From positions 1 through 45,790 of the forward strand of contig VBIU01000011.1 in assembly GCA_005880945.1 (NCBI GenBank): a stretch of 45,790 nt of DNA, read 5' to 3'. This stretch comes from Chloroflexota bacterium (GTDB taxonomy: Bacteria > Chloroflexota > Dormibacteria > Dormibacterales > Dormibacteraceae). Shown here one piece after another: positions 7,967 through 14,926 of this stretch; within the stretch, counting starts at the first letter, position 1; each line of letters opens with the position of its first letter. The translations under genes and the position numbers were made by a program. The notes under the pieces are model-generated. The model saw only the letters and a program-made list of their open reading frames with translations, searched no databases and was not told the DNA's origin.

Positions 7967-9285
7967 AACGCGCGCTCGCCGTGCTTGGAACGCTCGGCGC
8001 CCTGCTCACTCTCCAGCTGTCATTTGCCATGCCCGTGAGCTCGACTACGTGCGATGCGACCGGCAGCTATGGGACGTCGGCCACCTCCGGCGCCAGGGTG
8101 ACGTGCCCTTCGGGACCAAACCAGAAGGCATACGACAAGCTGCGCAAGCGCCTCGGAGGCGACCTTGCCAGGGCGCTCACCAGCCAGCAGCAGCTGAGCG
8201 CCGCCCTGTATCTGTCCGCCGCGAACCTGCAGGACCTGAGCACCGTGATCACGGCCGAGGAAAAGAAGATCGCCGACCTCGACGCCCGGATTGCATTGCT
8301 GGACAGCCAGATCGCCGACACTCAGCAACGCATAGACGTCGAGGAGCAGCAGGTCGCCTCACTCGCCCGGGCCATCTACAGGCAGCCCGACTCACTGCTC
8401 GTCTTGATCGCTCGCACGGGAAACCTGCACGACGCATTGGTCGCCGCGTCCGAGATGGTGGTCGCGGGCCAGCATGCGCACGCGGTGCAGGCGCGTTTGG
8501 AGGCCGACCTCGCAAAGCTGCAGGCGGACCGCGCCACCCGGCAGTCGGACCTCGCCACCGAAAACGAGACGATGAGCCAACTGTCCACCAGCCTCACCGG
8601 TTTGGGTGCTGCGATCAACGACCAGAACGACATCACCGGCAAGCTCGCGAAGTTGATCGCTGAGATAAAGAGTGCCAAGACCAGCCTCGGCCATCAGCCG
8701 ATCGACGTGAGCGCGAGCCTTGCGGACCTGCTCGAGCAGCAGGAGCAGGATCTCGTTCAGAGGGCGTACGAGGCCGCATGGCACCAGGCCCAGGTCGGGG
8801 CCGGGCTCGCGGTGGTGACTCGCACGCTTCCCGCTGGAACGACCCTGCCGGGCCTGGTCCTTTCGTGGCCGATCGCCGGCGCGACCATCACTCAGCCTTT
8901 CGGGCCCAGCGACCTGGTCCTGGAGCCCCCACTCGGCCCGTACCCTCACTTCCACACCGGGATCGACCTGGCAGCGCCGTTCGGCACCAAGGTCACCTCG
9001 GCGGCGGACGGAGTGGTGGTCGCGGTGGCCAGCACATCAGTCGGTTACGGGAACTACGTGATCGTCGCCCACGGAGCGGGGATCATGACCCTGTACGCCC
9101 ACCTGCTGGAGACCGACGTCACCGTTGGAGACCGCGTGTACCGCGGCCAGCGGGTCGGTCTCGAAGGCTCGAGCGGCCTGTCCACCGGCCCGCACCTCCA
9201 CTTCGAGCTCCGGGTCAACGACCAGGTGACAGACCCGATGCCCTATCTGCCACCCCTTCACGGGTCGACGACCCCAATCGCCTGA
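7963..9285 (+). CDS. Secreted M23 peptidase with coiled coil (FtsEX partner, EnvC/PcsB-like)
   Basis: 440 aa from GTG 7963, which overlaps the ftsEX stop. A signal peptide covers about residues 1-25. A long coiled coil with AEEKKIADLDARIALLDSQI-type heptads follows, and the C-terminal M23 domain carries FHTGIDL (His and Asp zinc ligands), GYGNYVIVAHGAG and HLHFELRV (catalytic and ligand His). All expected zinc ligands are present, so it should be an active peptidoglycan endopeptidase, unlike degenerate EnvC. In related systems the coiled coil binds the FtsX extracellular domain, which gates the hydrolase. The overlap with the FtsE-FtsX gene supports that role here. Confidence 0.9.
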   Translation: MKRALAVLGTLGALLTLQLSFAMPVSSTTCDATGSYGTSATSGARVTCPSGPNQKAYDKLRKRLGGDLARALTSQQQLSAALYLSAANLQDLSTVITAEEKKIADLDARIALLDSQIADTQQRIDVEEQQVASLARAIYRQPDSLLVLIARTGNLHDALVAASEMVVAGQHAHAVQARLEADLAKLQADRATRQSDLATENETMSQLSTSLTGLGAAINDQNDITGKLAKLIAEIKSAKTSLGHQPIDVSASLADLLEQQEQDLVQRAYEAAWHQAQVGAGLAVVTRTLPAGTTLPGLVLSWPIAGATITQPFGPSDLVLEPPLGPYPHFHTGIDLAAPFGTKVTSAADGVVVAVASTSVGYGNYVIVAHGAGIMTLYAHLLETDVTVGDRVYRGQRVGLEGSSGLSTGPHLHFELRVNDQVTDPMPYLPPLHGSTTPIA

Positions 9286-9308
9286 TCAGCGCGAAAGGAC
9301 CTCTGATT

Positions 9309-9384
9309 TGGTGCCCCCGGAGGGAATCGAACCCCCGACCTTGACGTTAGGACCGTCCTGCTCTATCCCCTGAGCTACGGGGGC
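9309..9384 (-). tRNA. tRNA-Arg, anticodon CCU
   Basis: Read on the minus strand, the acceptor stem GCCCCCG pairs with CGGGGGC. The D-arm is GCTC-AGGGGATA-GAGC, the anticodon loop is GTCCTAA (anticodon CCT, decoding AGG), and the T-arm is GGGGG-TTCGATT-CCCTC. The discriminator A is followed by an encoded CCA (9311-9309). Position 33 is T as expected. The anticodon stem has a G27-A43 mismatch and G at position 32, both unusual. The gene lies between the M23 peptidase and the redox operon, on the opposite strand. Confidence 0.95.
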
Positions 9385-9396
9385 GGTGACTGAGAG

Positions 9397-9402
9397 AGTG
9401 TA
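9397..9402 (-). promoter_or_regulatory. Possible -10 box of the tRNA-Arg gene
   Basis: On the minus strand TACACT ends 12 bp before the tRNA 5' end. An 18-bp spacer separates it from TTCGAG, a weak -35. Distance and direction fit a tRNA promoter, but the -35 match is poor. Confidence 0.35.
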
Positions 9403-9443
9403 CTGGCAGGGCACTGCAAGCTCGAATACCCTGAGCCGTTACC

Positions 9444-9471
9444 TCTCAGTAAACTCCCACGTTTCTCCCAG
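9444..9471 (+). promoter_or_regulatory. Three 11-bp-phased response-regulator boxes before the redox operon
   Basis: TCTCAG (9444), TCCCAC (9455) and TCCCAG (9466) start exactly 11 bp apart. Immediately after the last box is TACCAT (9473-9478), a plausible -10. The same arrangement occurs before the response-regulator gene (12735-12762) and before the second small operon (15899-15937). Direct repeats spaced by about one helical turn are the usual binding pattern of OmpR-family regulators, one of which is encoded downstream. Confidence 0.6.
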
Positions 9472-9496
9472 GTACCATCCAGCGGTCGGCGCCATT

Positions 9497-9787
9497 GTGA
9501 AGCCCATGCAAAACGACAACACAAGCGAGACCAGGATCCGAGCTCGGGACGCCGCGGCGCGGATGCTCAACCGGATCACGGCCGGCGTCGCTTTTGGCGC
9601 CGTCGCGGGTGTGGGCCTGTTGGGCACGGTCAGCGCTTTCACGATTCCTGGAGTGGCTTCAAACGTGTCGGGAGCCACCGCCAGCACCACCACTGCGTCG
9701 GGATCGAGCACGAGCGGGCTTCAGTCGTCGTCAGGGTCCGTGGGCTCGTCGTCGGGCGCCGGCGTCGCGGTGTCCGGCGGATCTTAG
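9497..9787 (+). CDS. Small signal-anchored protein with SGAT motif (candidate flavin carrier)
   Basis: About 96 aa from GTG 9497, or 93 aa from ATG 9506. A charged N-terminus (TRIRARDAAARMLNR) precedes one membrane helix (TAGVAFGAVAGVGLLGTVSA). TIPGVASNVSGATAS follows, then a Ser/Gly/Thr-rich tail ending in GVAVSGGS. A paralogue at 15960-16253 shares RD..A...L....T..VA, AGVG, TIPG, SGAT and the same GVAVSGGS ending, so these elements are probably functional. SGAT resembles the core of the ApbE flavinylation motif, where FMN is attached to the Thr (here Thr58 counted from ATG 9506), and ApbE is encoded in the same operon. The expected Asp is replaced by Asn and is one position closer than in the consensus, and no FMN-binding domain fold is present. 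Flavinylation is therefore an inference. Confidence 0.7.
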   Translation: MKPMQNDNTSETRIRARDAAARMLNRITAGVAFGAVAGVGLLGTVSAFTIPGVASNVSGATASTTTASGSSTSGLQSSSGSVGSSSGAGVAVSGGS

Positions 9788-9799
9788 CCGGGCTCTTCA

Positions 9800-10387
9800 A
9801 TGAGTGACACCGTCCTCTGGTACACGACCAGGGGAGCAGGAGCCGTCTCGCTGGTGCTCCTCAGCGCGGTTGTGGTGCTGGGCGTGCTTTCGACGCTGCG
9901 CTTCGAAAGCGCGAGCTGGCCGCGCTTCCTCACGAGTGCGCTTCACCGCAACGTCGCGCTGACCGCGATCGTGTTCCTCGCGCTGCACATCGTCACCGCG
10001 GTGGTCGATCCGTTCACGCACCTCGGCTGGCTCGCGGCGATAGTCCCGTTCTCGTCCTATTACCGCCCGCTCTGGCTTGGCTTTGGCACCGTGGCATTCG
10101 AGCTGCTCGTCGCCATCTCGGTCACCAGCCTCGTGCGCGGCGCGATCGGCCACGCGGCATGGCGCGGGATCCACTGGTTGTCGTACGCGTCCTGGCCGGC
10201 TGCGGTGCTCCACGGCTTTGGAACCGGGACCGATGCCTGGTCCGCATGGATGCTCGTCATCGACGTCGTCTGCATCCTCGCCGTGCTCGCCGCGATATGC
10301 GCACGCCTGCTGGCGCGGCCTCCGGATCCACTCGCCGCCGATCGCGCCCGGTTCCGCGACCGTGTGTCGAGGACCATCGGGCGGTGA
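9800..10387 (+). CDS. Ferric reductase-like transmembrane heme protein
   Basis: 195 aa with about six hydrophobic helices. Candidate heme-b ligands are spaced as in the ferric-reductase-like (YedZ/MsrQ/NOX) membrane domain: LHRN and ALHIV in one pair of helices, GIHWLSY and VLHGFGTGTD in another. There is no C-terminal FAD/NADPH domain, so electrons must come from a partner. The NuoF-like and ferredoxin genes immediately downstream are the obvious donors. Its stop overlaps the GTG of the NuoF-like gene (10384-10387). Likely role: moving electrons across the membrane toward an extracytoplasmic acceptor, perhaps the SGAT protein encoded just upstream. Confidence 0.85.
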   Translation: MSDTVLWYTTRGAGAVSLVLLSAVVVLGVLSTLRFESASWPRFLTSALHRNVALTAIVFLALHIVTAVVDPFTHLGWLAAIVPFSSYYRPLWLGFGTVAFELLVAISVTSLVRGAIGHAAWRGIHWLSYASWPAAVLHGFGTGTDAWSAWMLVIDVVCILAVLAAICARLLARPPDPLAADRARFRDRVSRTIGR

Positions 10388-11589
10388 CCCACCTGGCTCT
10401 TCTGGCCGGGCCTGCACCGGCCGCAGGCGCCGAGAGCTTCGCCGACCACACAAGACGTCTCGGTGCACGCCCGTGGGGAAACCGGGGCTTGATCGACACG
10501 ATTGAGCGCGCGGGTCTTGTCGGCCGCGGCGGCGCATCGTTCCCCGTGGGGGTCAAGTGGAGGTCGGTGGCAGAGCGCCGCGGCGGCGCCGTCGTCATCG
10601 CCAACGGAGCGGAAGGCGAGCCCCTGAGCCGCAAGGACCAAACGCTGATGGCGCTCCGGCCGCACCTGGTGATCGACGGCGCAATGCTCGCCGCGGAGGC
10701 TGTGGGCGCGAAACGGATCCTTCTATATGTTGGTGAGGCGCACGGCTCGGCGGTGATGGCGCTGTCGCGCGCCCTGGCCCAACGCCCCGCCGCCGAAGCC
10801 GGGCGGGCGAGGGTACTTCCAGCGCCGCCCAGCTACGTTGCGGGCGAGGAGACCGCCGCCGTCAATTTTGTGAATTCGGGCGTCGCGGCTCCAACTGCAA
10901 TACCGCCGCGGCCGTTCGAGCAGGGCGTGGACGGCCACCCGACCCTGGTCCAGAACGTGGAGAGCCTGGCCCACGCTGCGCTCATCGCCCGTCGAGGCGA
11001 TGCCTGGTTTCGTTCTCTTGGTGTCAACGGAGCCGCGGGCACCGTCCTTTTGACGGTGAGCGGCGCCGTCGCCAGGCCGGGCGTAGTCGAGGTCGCCAGT
11101 GGATCCACCGTCGATGAGGTGCTGGCGCTTGCCGGCGGGGTCCGCGGCACAGCACGCGCCGTGCTCTTGGGCGGCTATTTCGGCGGCTGGATCACCGCAC
11201 GCCAGGCTGGCACAATGGCCCTCGACCCGAAAGGGCTGCGTGCGGCCGGCGGATCCCTTGGTTGCGGCGTGGTCAGCGTCCTCGATGAGGCGGCAGACCC
11301 GCTCGATGTCTCGGCCCGGATCATGCAGCACCTGGCCAACGAAAGCGCAGCACAGTGCGGGCCGTGCTTCTTCGGCCTGCGGAGCTTATCGGCGGCCACG
11401 ACCCGCCTGGCCGGCCGGCAGCCCGATCTCGGAGACCTGCCCAAGCTGCATCGCTGGGCGGCGATGGTCAAAGGCCGTGGCGCGTGTCGCCATCCGGACG
11501 GTGCCGTCGCTTTCCTGCAATCGGCCCTCAGCGTTTTCGAGCCTGAGTTCGCGGCCGCGGCAGGTGCGCGCGGCGCGATGGTGCCCTGA
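10384..11589 (+). CDS. NuoF-like NADH-binding flavoprotein with SLBB and partial Fe-S motif
   Basis: 401 aa, GTG start in a GTGA overlap. The N-terminal NuoF fold has GRGGASFPVGVKW (FMN/NADH loop) and VIANGAEGEPLSRKD, equivalent to NADEGEP...KD in complex I. An SLBB segment (TVSGAVARPGVVEV) follows, and the C-terminal Fe-S region reads ESAAQCGPCFFG...GRGACRHPDG. Complex I NuoF has ESCGKCTPCREG plus a distal Cys. Here the first Cys is Ala, which leaves three of four ligands. It probably oxidises NAD(P)H and passes electrons to the ferredoxin encoded next. Standalone NuoF-like proteins of this kind occur beside ferric-reductase-like proteins and ApbE in other high-GC bacteria. It lacks membrane helices, so it is cytoplasmic or peripheral. 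Confidence 0.85.
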   Translation: MTHLALLAGPAPAAGAESFADHTRRLGARPWGNRGLIDTIERAGLVGRGGASFPVGVKWRSVAERRGGAVVIANGAEGEPLSRKDQTLMALRPHLVIDGAMLAAEAVGAKRILLYVGEAHGSAVMALSRALAQRPAAEAGRARVLPAPPSYVAGEETAAVNFVNSGVAAPTAIPPRPFEQGVDGHPTLVQNVESLAHAALIARRGDAWFRSLGVNGAAGTVLLTVSGAVARPGVVEVASGSTVDEVLALAGGVRGTARAVLLGGYFGGWITARQAGTMALDPKGLRAAGGSLGCGVVSVLDEAADPLDVSARIMQHLANESAAQCGPCFFGLRSLSAATTRLAGRQPDLGDLPKLHRWAAMVKGRGACRHPDGAVAFLQSALSVFEPEFAAAAGARGAMVP

Positions 11590-11591
11590 CT

Positions 11592-11807
11592 TTGCCAGAC
11601 GTAGAGATGTGGATCGACCGCACCAAATGTGACGCGCACAGGTTGTGCGCTGAGCTGTTTCCGGAAAGTATCCGGCTCGACGATTGGGGGTATCCGATCA
11701 TCGCGTCCGGCCCGATTCCGGCAAGTTTGCTGCCTCACGCGCAGAGAGCCGTCGACAGCTGCCCCGTGCTGGCCCTGGCACTGCGGCGCGTGGCACGCCG
11801 GGCGTGA
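11592..11807 (+). CDS. Small ferredoxin (3Fe-4S/4Fe-4S single-cluster type)
   Basis: 71 aa from TTG 11592, or 66 aa from ATG 11607; the latter gives the usual family beginning (MWIDRTKC). The cluster motif is KCDAHRLCAELFPE followed at the C-terminus by SCPVLAL. That is C-x5-C...CP, the pattern of actinobacterial one-cluster ferredoxins lacking the central Cys. It starts 2 bp after the NuoF-like gene, and its stop overlaps the ApbE start. Expected role: electron carrier between the NuoF-like flavoprotein and the membrane heme protein. Confidence 0.85.
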   Translation: MPDVEMWIDRTKCDAHRLCAELFPESIRLDDWGYPIIASGPIPASLLPHAQRAVDSCPVLALALRRVARRA

Positions 11808-12733
11808 GCGGGCCGGCGGTTGCAGCGGTCGACGGTAGGGCCCTCGGCGGCTTGCTCAGAGTCGTGGTCACGAGGCCCGCGAACCTGGCGGCGGCGAAAG
11901 CCGCTGTGGACCAGGTCGTGGATGCTGTCGATGTGGCCGCCAGCCGGTTTCGCGACGACAGCGAGCTCAGCAATCTCAACGCGAAACCGGAGCGAGAGGT
12001 CATCGTCAGCGCTTTGCTCGGCAAGCTCATTGCGGCCGCTCTTCGCGGGGCGCGGCTGACTGGCGGCGCCGTGGACCCGACAGTCGGGTCCGCGCTCAAG
12101 CTGGCCGGCTACGACGTCGACTTCGCTTACGTCCCGGAAGATGGCATGGCGATCGACCTGGTGGTCAGCCGGATCCCCGGCTGGCAGGCCATCGAGTTCG
12201 ACGAGGCAGCGCGATCGGTTCGAGTACCACGAGGTGTCGAGCTCGATCTCGGCGCCACCGCAAAAGCCCTGACCGCCGACCTTGCGGCGGCCGCCGCGCT
12301 CACGGCGGCCGGCGGCGGCGGGGTGCTGGTCAGCCTCGGAGGTGACATAGCGGTCGCGGGCGAGCCGCCTGCGGAGGGCTGGACCATCCAGGCGAGCGAG
12401 GACAGTGGCGCGCCGATCGACGAGCGTGAGGAGACGATCAGCATCACAGCTGGAGGCATCGCCACCTCGAGCACAACCGTCCGCCGCTGGACCCGTGGCG
12501 GTGTAGCGCTGCACCACATCATCGATCCGTCAACGGGCCTGCCAAGCGACGGGCCTTGGCGAACGGCGACGGTTCTTGCCGGCATGTGCGTTGACGCCAA
12601 CATCGCTTCGACGGCCGCCATCGTCATGGGCGCGAGAGCGGTCAGCTGGCTCGAGGAGCATCGCCTCCCGGCACGGCTGGTCGACCGGGCAGGAACTGTC
12701 CACCGGGTTTCGGGATGGCCTACGCCAAGCTAG
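11804..12733 (+). CDS. apbE: ApbE-family FAD:protein FMN transferase
   Basis: 309 aa from GTG 11804 (GTGA overlap with the ferredoxin gene). ApbE hallmarks are present: SRFRDDSELSNLN near residue 45, DLGATAKALTADLAAA (the DLGGIAKG-like block), VSLGGDIAVAG, HHIIDPSTGLP and a late MCVDANIASTAAIVMG with the metal-binding Asp. The family transfers FMN from FAD to a Thr or Ser in a Dxx(S/T)GA(T/S) motif of target proteins. No signal peptide or lipobox is visible, although many ApbE proteins are exported. The likely targets are the SGAT proteins encoded at 9497 and 15960. Confidence 0.9.
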   Translation: MSGPAVAAVDGRALGGLLRVVVTRPANLAAAKAAVDQVVDAVDVAASRFRDDSELSNLNAKPEREVIVSALLGKLIAAALRGARLTGGAVDPTVGSALKLAGYDVDFAYVPEDGMAIDLVVSRIPGWQAIEFDEAARSVRVPRGVELDLGATAKALTADLAAAAALTAAGGGGVLVSLGGDIAVAGEPPAEGWTIQASEDSGAPIDEREETISITAGGIATSSTTVRRWTRGGVALHHIIDPSTGLPSDGPWRTATVLAGMCVDANIASTAAIVMGARAVSWLEEHRLPARLVDRAGTVHRVSGWPTPS

Positions 12734-12734
12734 T

Positions 12735-12762
12735 TCCCAATCGTTTCCCAGCAAATTCACAG
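12735..12762 (+). promoter_or_regulatory. Three 11-bp-phased response-regulator boxes before the two-component genes
   Basis: TCCCAA (12735), TCCCAG (12746) and TCACAG (12757) start 11 bp apart, each preceded by T. A related GCCAAG lies one further turn upstream at 12724, at the end of apbE. ACAAT follows directly, and the ATG of the response regulator is at 12777 with GAGG at 12769-12772. The pattern matches the boxes at 9444 and 15899 and suggests autoregulation. Confidence 0.6.
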
Positions 12763-12776
12763 ACAATCGAGGCACC

Positions 12777-13481
12777 ATGTGGCCTGTGAGCAAGGACGGG
12801 GCGCGCGTCCTCGTCGTCGACGACGAGCCCAACATCACGGAGCTGGTCGCGATGGCTCTGCGCTATGAGGGTTTCACAGTCAAGACGGCGGCCACCGGGC
12901 GCGGCGCGCTCACCGCGGTCAGCCAGTTCTCCCCGGCCCTGGTCATCCTCGACGTAATGCTTCCCGACATCGACGGCCTCGAGGTGCTGAGGCGTTTGAA
13001 TGCCGCCGGCCACAAGGTTCCGATCATCTTTCTCACCGCCAAGGACGCCACCGAGGACAAGGTCCACGGACTTACCGTCGGGGGCGACGACTACGTCACC
13101 AAGCCATTCAGCGTCGAGGAGCTCATGGCTCGCGTGCGCGTCGTGCTCAGGCGCCACGGTGCGAACGGCTCAGAGGATGGAAAGCTCATTCTCGCCGACC
13201 TCGAGATGGACGACGAGGGTCACGAGGTCCGCAGGAGCGGCCAGGTAGTCGAGCTGACGAACACCGAATACCGGCTCCTTCGATACCTCCTCGTCAATGC
13301 AGGTCGCGTGCTGACGCGAAGCCAGATCCTCGACCACGTGTGGCATTACGACTTCGGCGGCGACGCCAGCGTGCTCGAGACGTACATCAGCTACCTGCGG
13401 CGCAAGGTGGACCGCTTCGATCCCCCACTGCTGCAAACGGTCCGCGGCGTCGGCTACGTCCTCCGCGCCCCGAGAGCATGA
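12777..13481 (+). CDS. OmpR-family response regulator
   Basis: 234 aa from ATG 12777. The receiver domain has the acidic pair (VVDDEP), phospho-acceptor Asp59 in ILDVMLPDIDG, Thr in FLTAKD and Lys in VTKPFS. The C-terminal winged-helix domain (about 135-230) has ELTNTEYRLLRYLL and SYLRRKVD...QTVRGVGYVLR. The gene is coupled to the histidine kinase by an ATGA overlap and lies 43 bp after apbE. The phased repeats before it, before the redox operon and before the second SGAT-protein operon are its likely binding sites. Confidence 0.95.
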   Translation: MWPVSKDGARVLVVDDEPNITELVAMALRYEGFTVKTAATGRGALTAVSQFSPALVILDVMLPDIDGLEVLRRLNAAGHKVPIIFLTAKDATEDKVHGLTVGGDDYVTKPFSVEELMARVRVVLRRHGANGSEDGKLILADLEMDDEGHEVRRSGQVVELTNTEYRLLRYLLVNAGRVLTRSQILDHVWHYDFGGDASVLETYISYLRRKVDRFDPPLLQTVRGVGYVLRAPRA

Positions 13482-14902
13482 CCAAGTCGCTCCGAGGGCG
13501 GCTGCTAATCGGCGTCATCTCACTGGTCATCGTCGGTCTTCTGATCTCCGACATCGCAACGTACGCGGCCCTGCAGACGTTTCTCGTCAAACGCATCGAC
13601 GACCAGCTCGCATCCGTCGCCAACAGCCCGTCCGGCCGCCAGCTCCTCGTCAACGTCCTCACAGAGCAGCAAGGGCGCGGACCCAGCTCGTCAATCCAGT
13701 TTCCGCCGGGCACGGTGACCGAAGAGATCAGCCCCAGCGGCACTGTGCTCGTCGGAAAAGCCTTCTTCCTCGGCCCGGCCCCAACCTCCATTCCTTTGCC
13801 CGTTCTGCCCAGCACCCTGCCGAATGCCGGCACCGACAAAGGCGCGCCTCAATTCACAGTGGCCGGGACGAACGGGGTCTCTCAGTTCCGGGTCATCGAC
13901 TGGCCTGAGGACCAGCTCCAGGGCAACTTCATAGTCCTGGCGATTCCGCTGACCGAGGTGCAATCCACCCTCAGCCAGCTGCTGTTGCTCGAGGCGTCGA
14001 TCAGCCTTGCCGTCGTGGCCGCCACCGCCATCCTCGCGCTGCTCATCATCAGGATCGGCCTCCGGCCGCTGCAGCGCATGGGCTCGGTCGCCGCCGACAT
14101 CGCGGCGGGTGACCTCACCAAGCGCGTCGAGCCGGCGACATCGCAGACGGAGATCGGCCGTCTCGGCCTCGCTCTGAACGGGATGCTGAGCCAGATCGAG
14201 GCCGCCTTCGCCGAGCGTACAGCGTCGAACGAGCGCCTTCGTCGCGTCATCGCCGACGCCTCACACGAGCTGCGAACTCCGTTGACCTCCATCCGCGGCT
14301 ACGCCGAGATGCTCCGCCGCGGCGCTGCCGAGTCGCCCATCGACTCAGAGGCGGCACGGCGCCGCATCGAAGAAGAATCGATCCGCATGACCGGATTGGT
14401 CGACGACCTCCTGGTCCTCGCCCGCCTCGACCAGGGCCGGACCCTCGACCGGTCGGCGGTCGACCTGCGGGCGATTGCAACCGACGCTGTCGCCGACGCG
14501 CGCGTGGTCGCTCCGCAACGACAGATCAGCCTGTCGGCAGACGGCCCTGTGCTCGTCACAGGCGATGACACGCGTTTGCGCCAGGTCCTCGGCAACCTCG
14601 TTCGGAATGCCCTGGTTCACACGCCGCAGCAGACGTCGATCGAGGTTGCGGTCGCGACCGATGACAGCGTCGGCCGCGTGTCGGTCTCGGATCATGGGCC
14701 TGGCCTTGCGGCTGAGGACGTGGAGCGGATCTTCGAACCCTTCTATCGAGCCGACCCGAGCCGCAGCAGGGACCGGGGCGGCGCCGGCCTTGGGCTGTCG
14801 ATAGTGAGCGCCGTCGTCAGCGCACACGGCGGGCGCGTGAAAGTGAGCCAGACCGAAGGAGGAGGCGCGACCTTCGAGGTCGAGCTGCCGCTCGCCCGCT
14901 GA
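13478..14902 (+). CDS. Sensor histidine kinase with HAMP domain
   Basis: 474 aa from ATG 13478. TM1 (about 10-30), an extracytoplasmic sensor region of roughly 130 residues rich in Pro/Ser/Thr with no recognised fold, TM2 (about 170-190), HAMP (RPLQRMGSVAADIAAGDLTKRVEP), HisKA with His263 in DASHELRTPLTSIRGY, and HATPase_c with N-box LGNLVRNALVHT, DHGPGL, FEPFYR and GAGLGLSIV. It is a complete kinase. The sensed signal is unknown; the redox operon upstream suggests an envelope redox or electron-acceptor signal, which is inference. It converges with the SGNH hydrolase gene. Confidence 0.95.
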   Translation: MTKSLRGRLLIGVISLVIVGLLISDIATYAALQTFLVKRIDDQLASVANSPSGRQLLVNVLTEQQGRGPSSSIQFPPGTVTEEISPSGTVLVGKAFFLGPAPTSIPLPVLPSTLPNAGTDKGAPQFTVAGTNGVSQFRVIDWPEDQLQGNFIVLAIPLTEVQSTLSQLLLLEASISLAVVAATAILALLIIRIGLRPLQRMGSVAADIAAGDLTKRVEPATSQTEIGRLGLALNGMLSQIEAAFAERTASNERLRRVIADASHELRTPLTSIRGYAEMLRRGAAESPIDSEAARRRIEEESIRMTGLVDDLLVLARLDQGRTLDRSAVDLRAIATDAVADARVVAPQRQISLSADGPVLVTGDDTRLRQVLGNLVRNALVHTPQQTSIEVAVATDDSVGRVSVSDHGPGLAAEDVERIFEPFYRADPSRSRDRGGAGLGLSIVSAVVSAHGGRVKVSQTEGGGATFEVELPLAR

Positions 14903-14926
14903 GCGAGCGGCGCTCTACCCCGGCGA

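Noticed and set aside
9389-9450. ACTGAGAG...CTCTCAGT inverted repeat as attachment site beside the tRNA
   Set aside because: The arms are only 8 bp and 46 bp apart, there is no integrase gene, and the tRNA 3' end is on the other side. One arm overlaps the first phased box.
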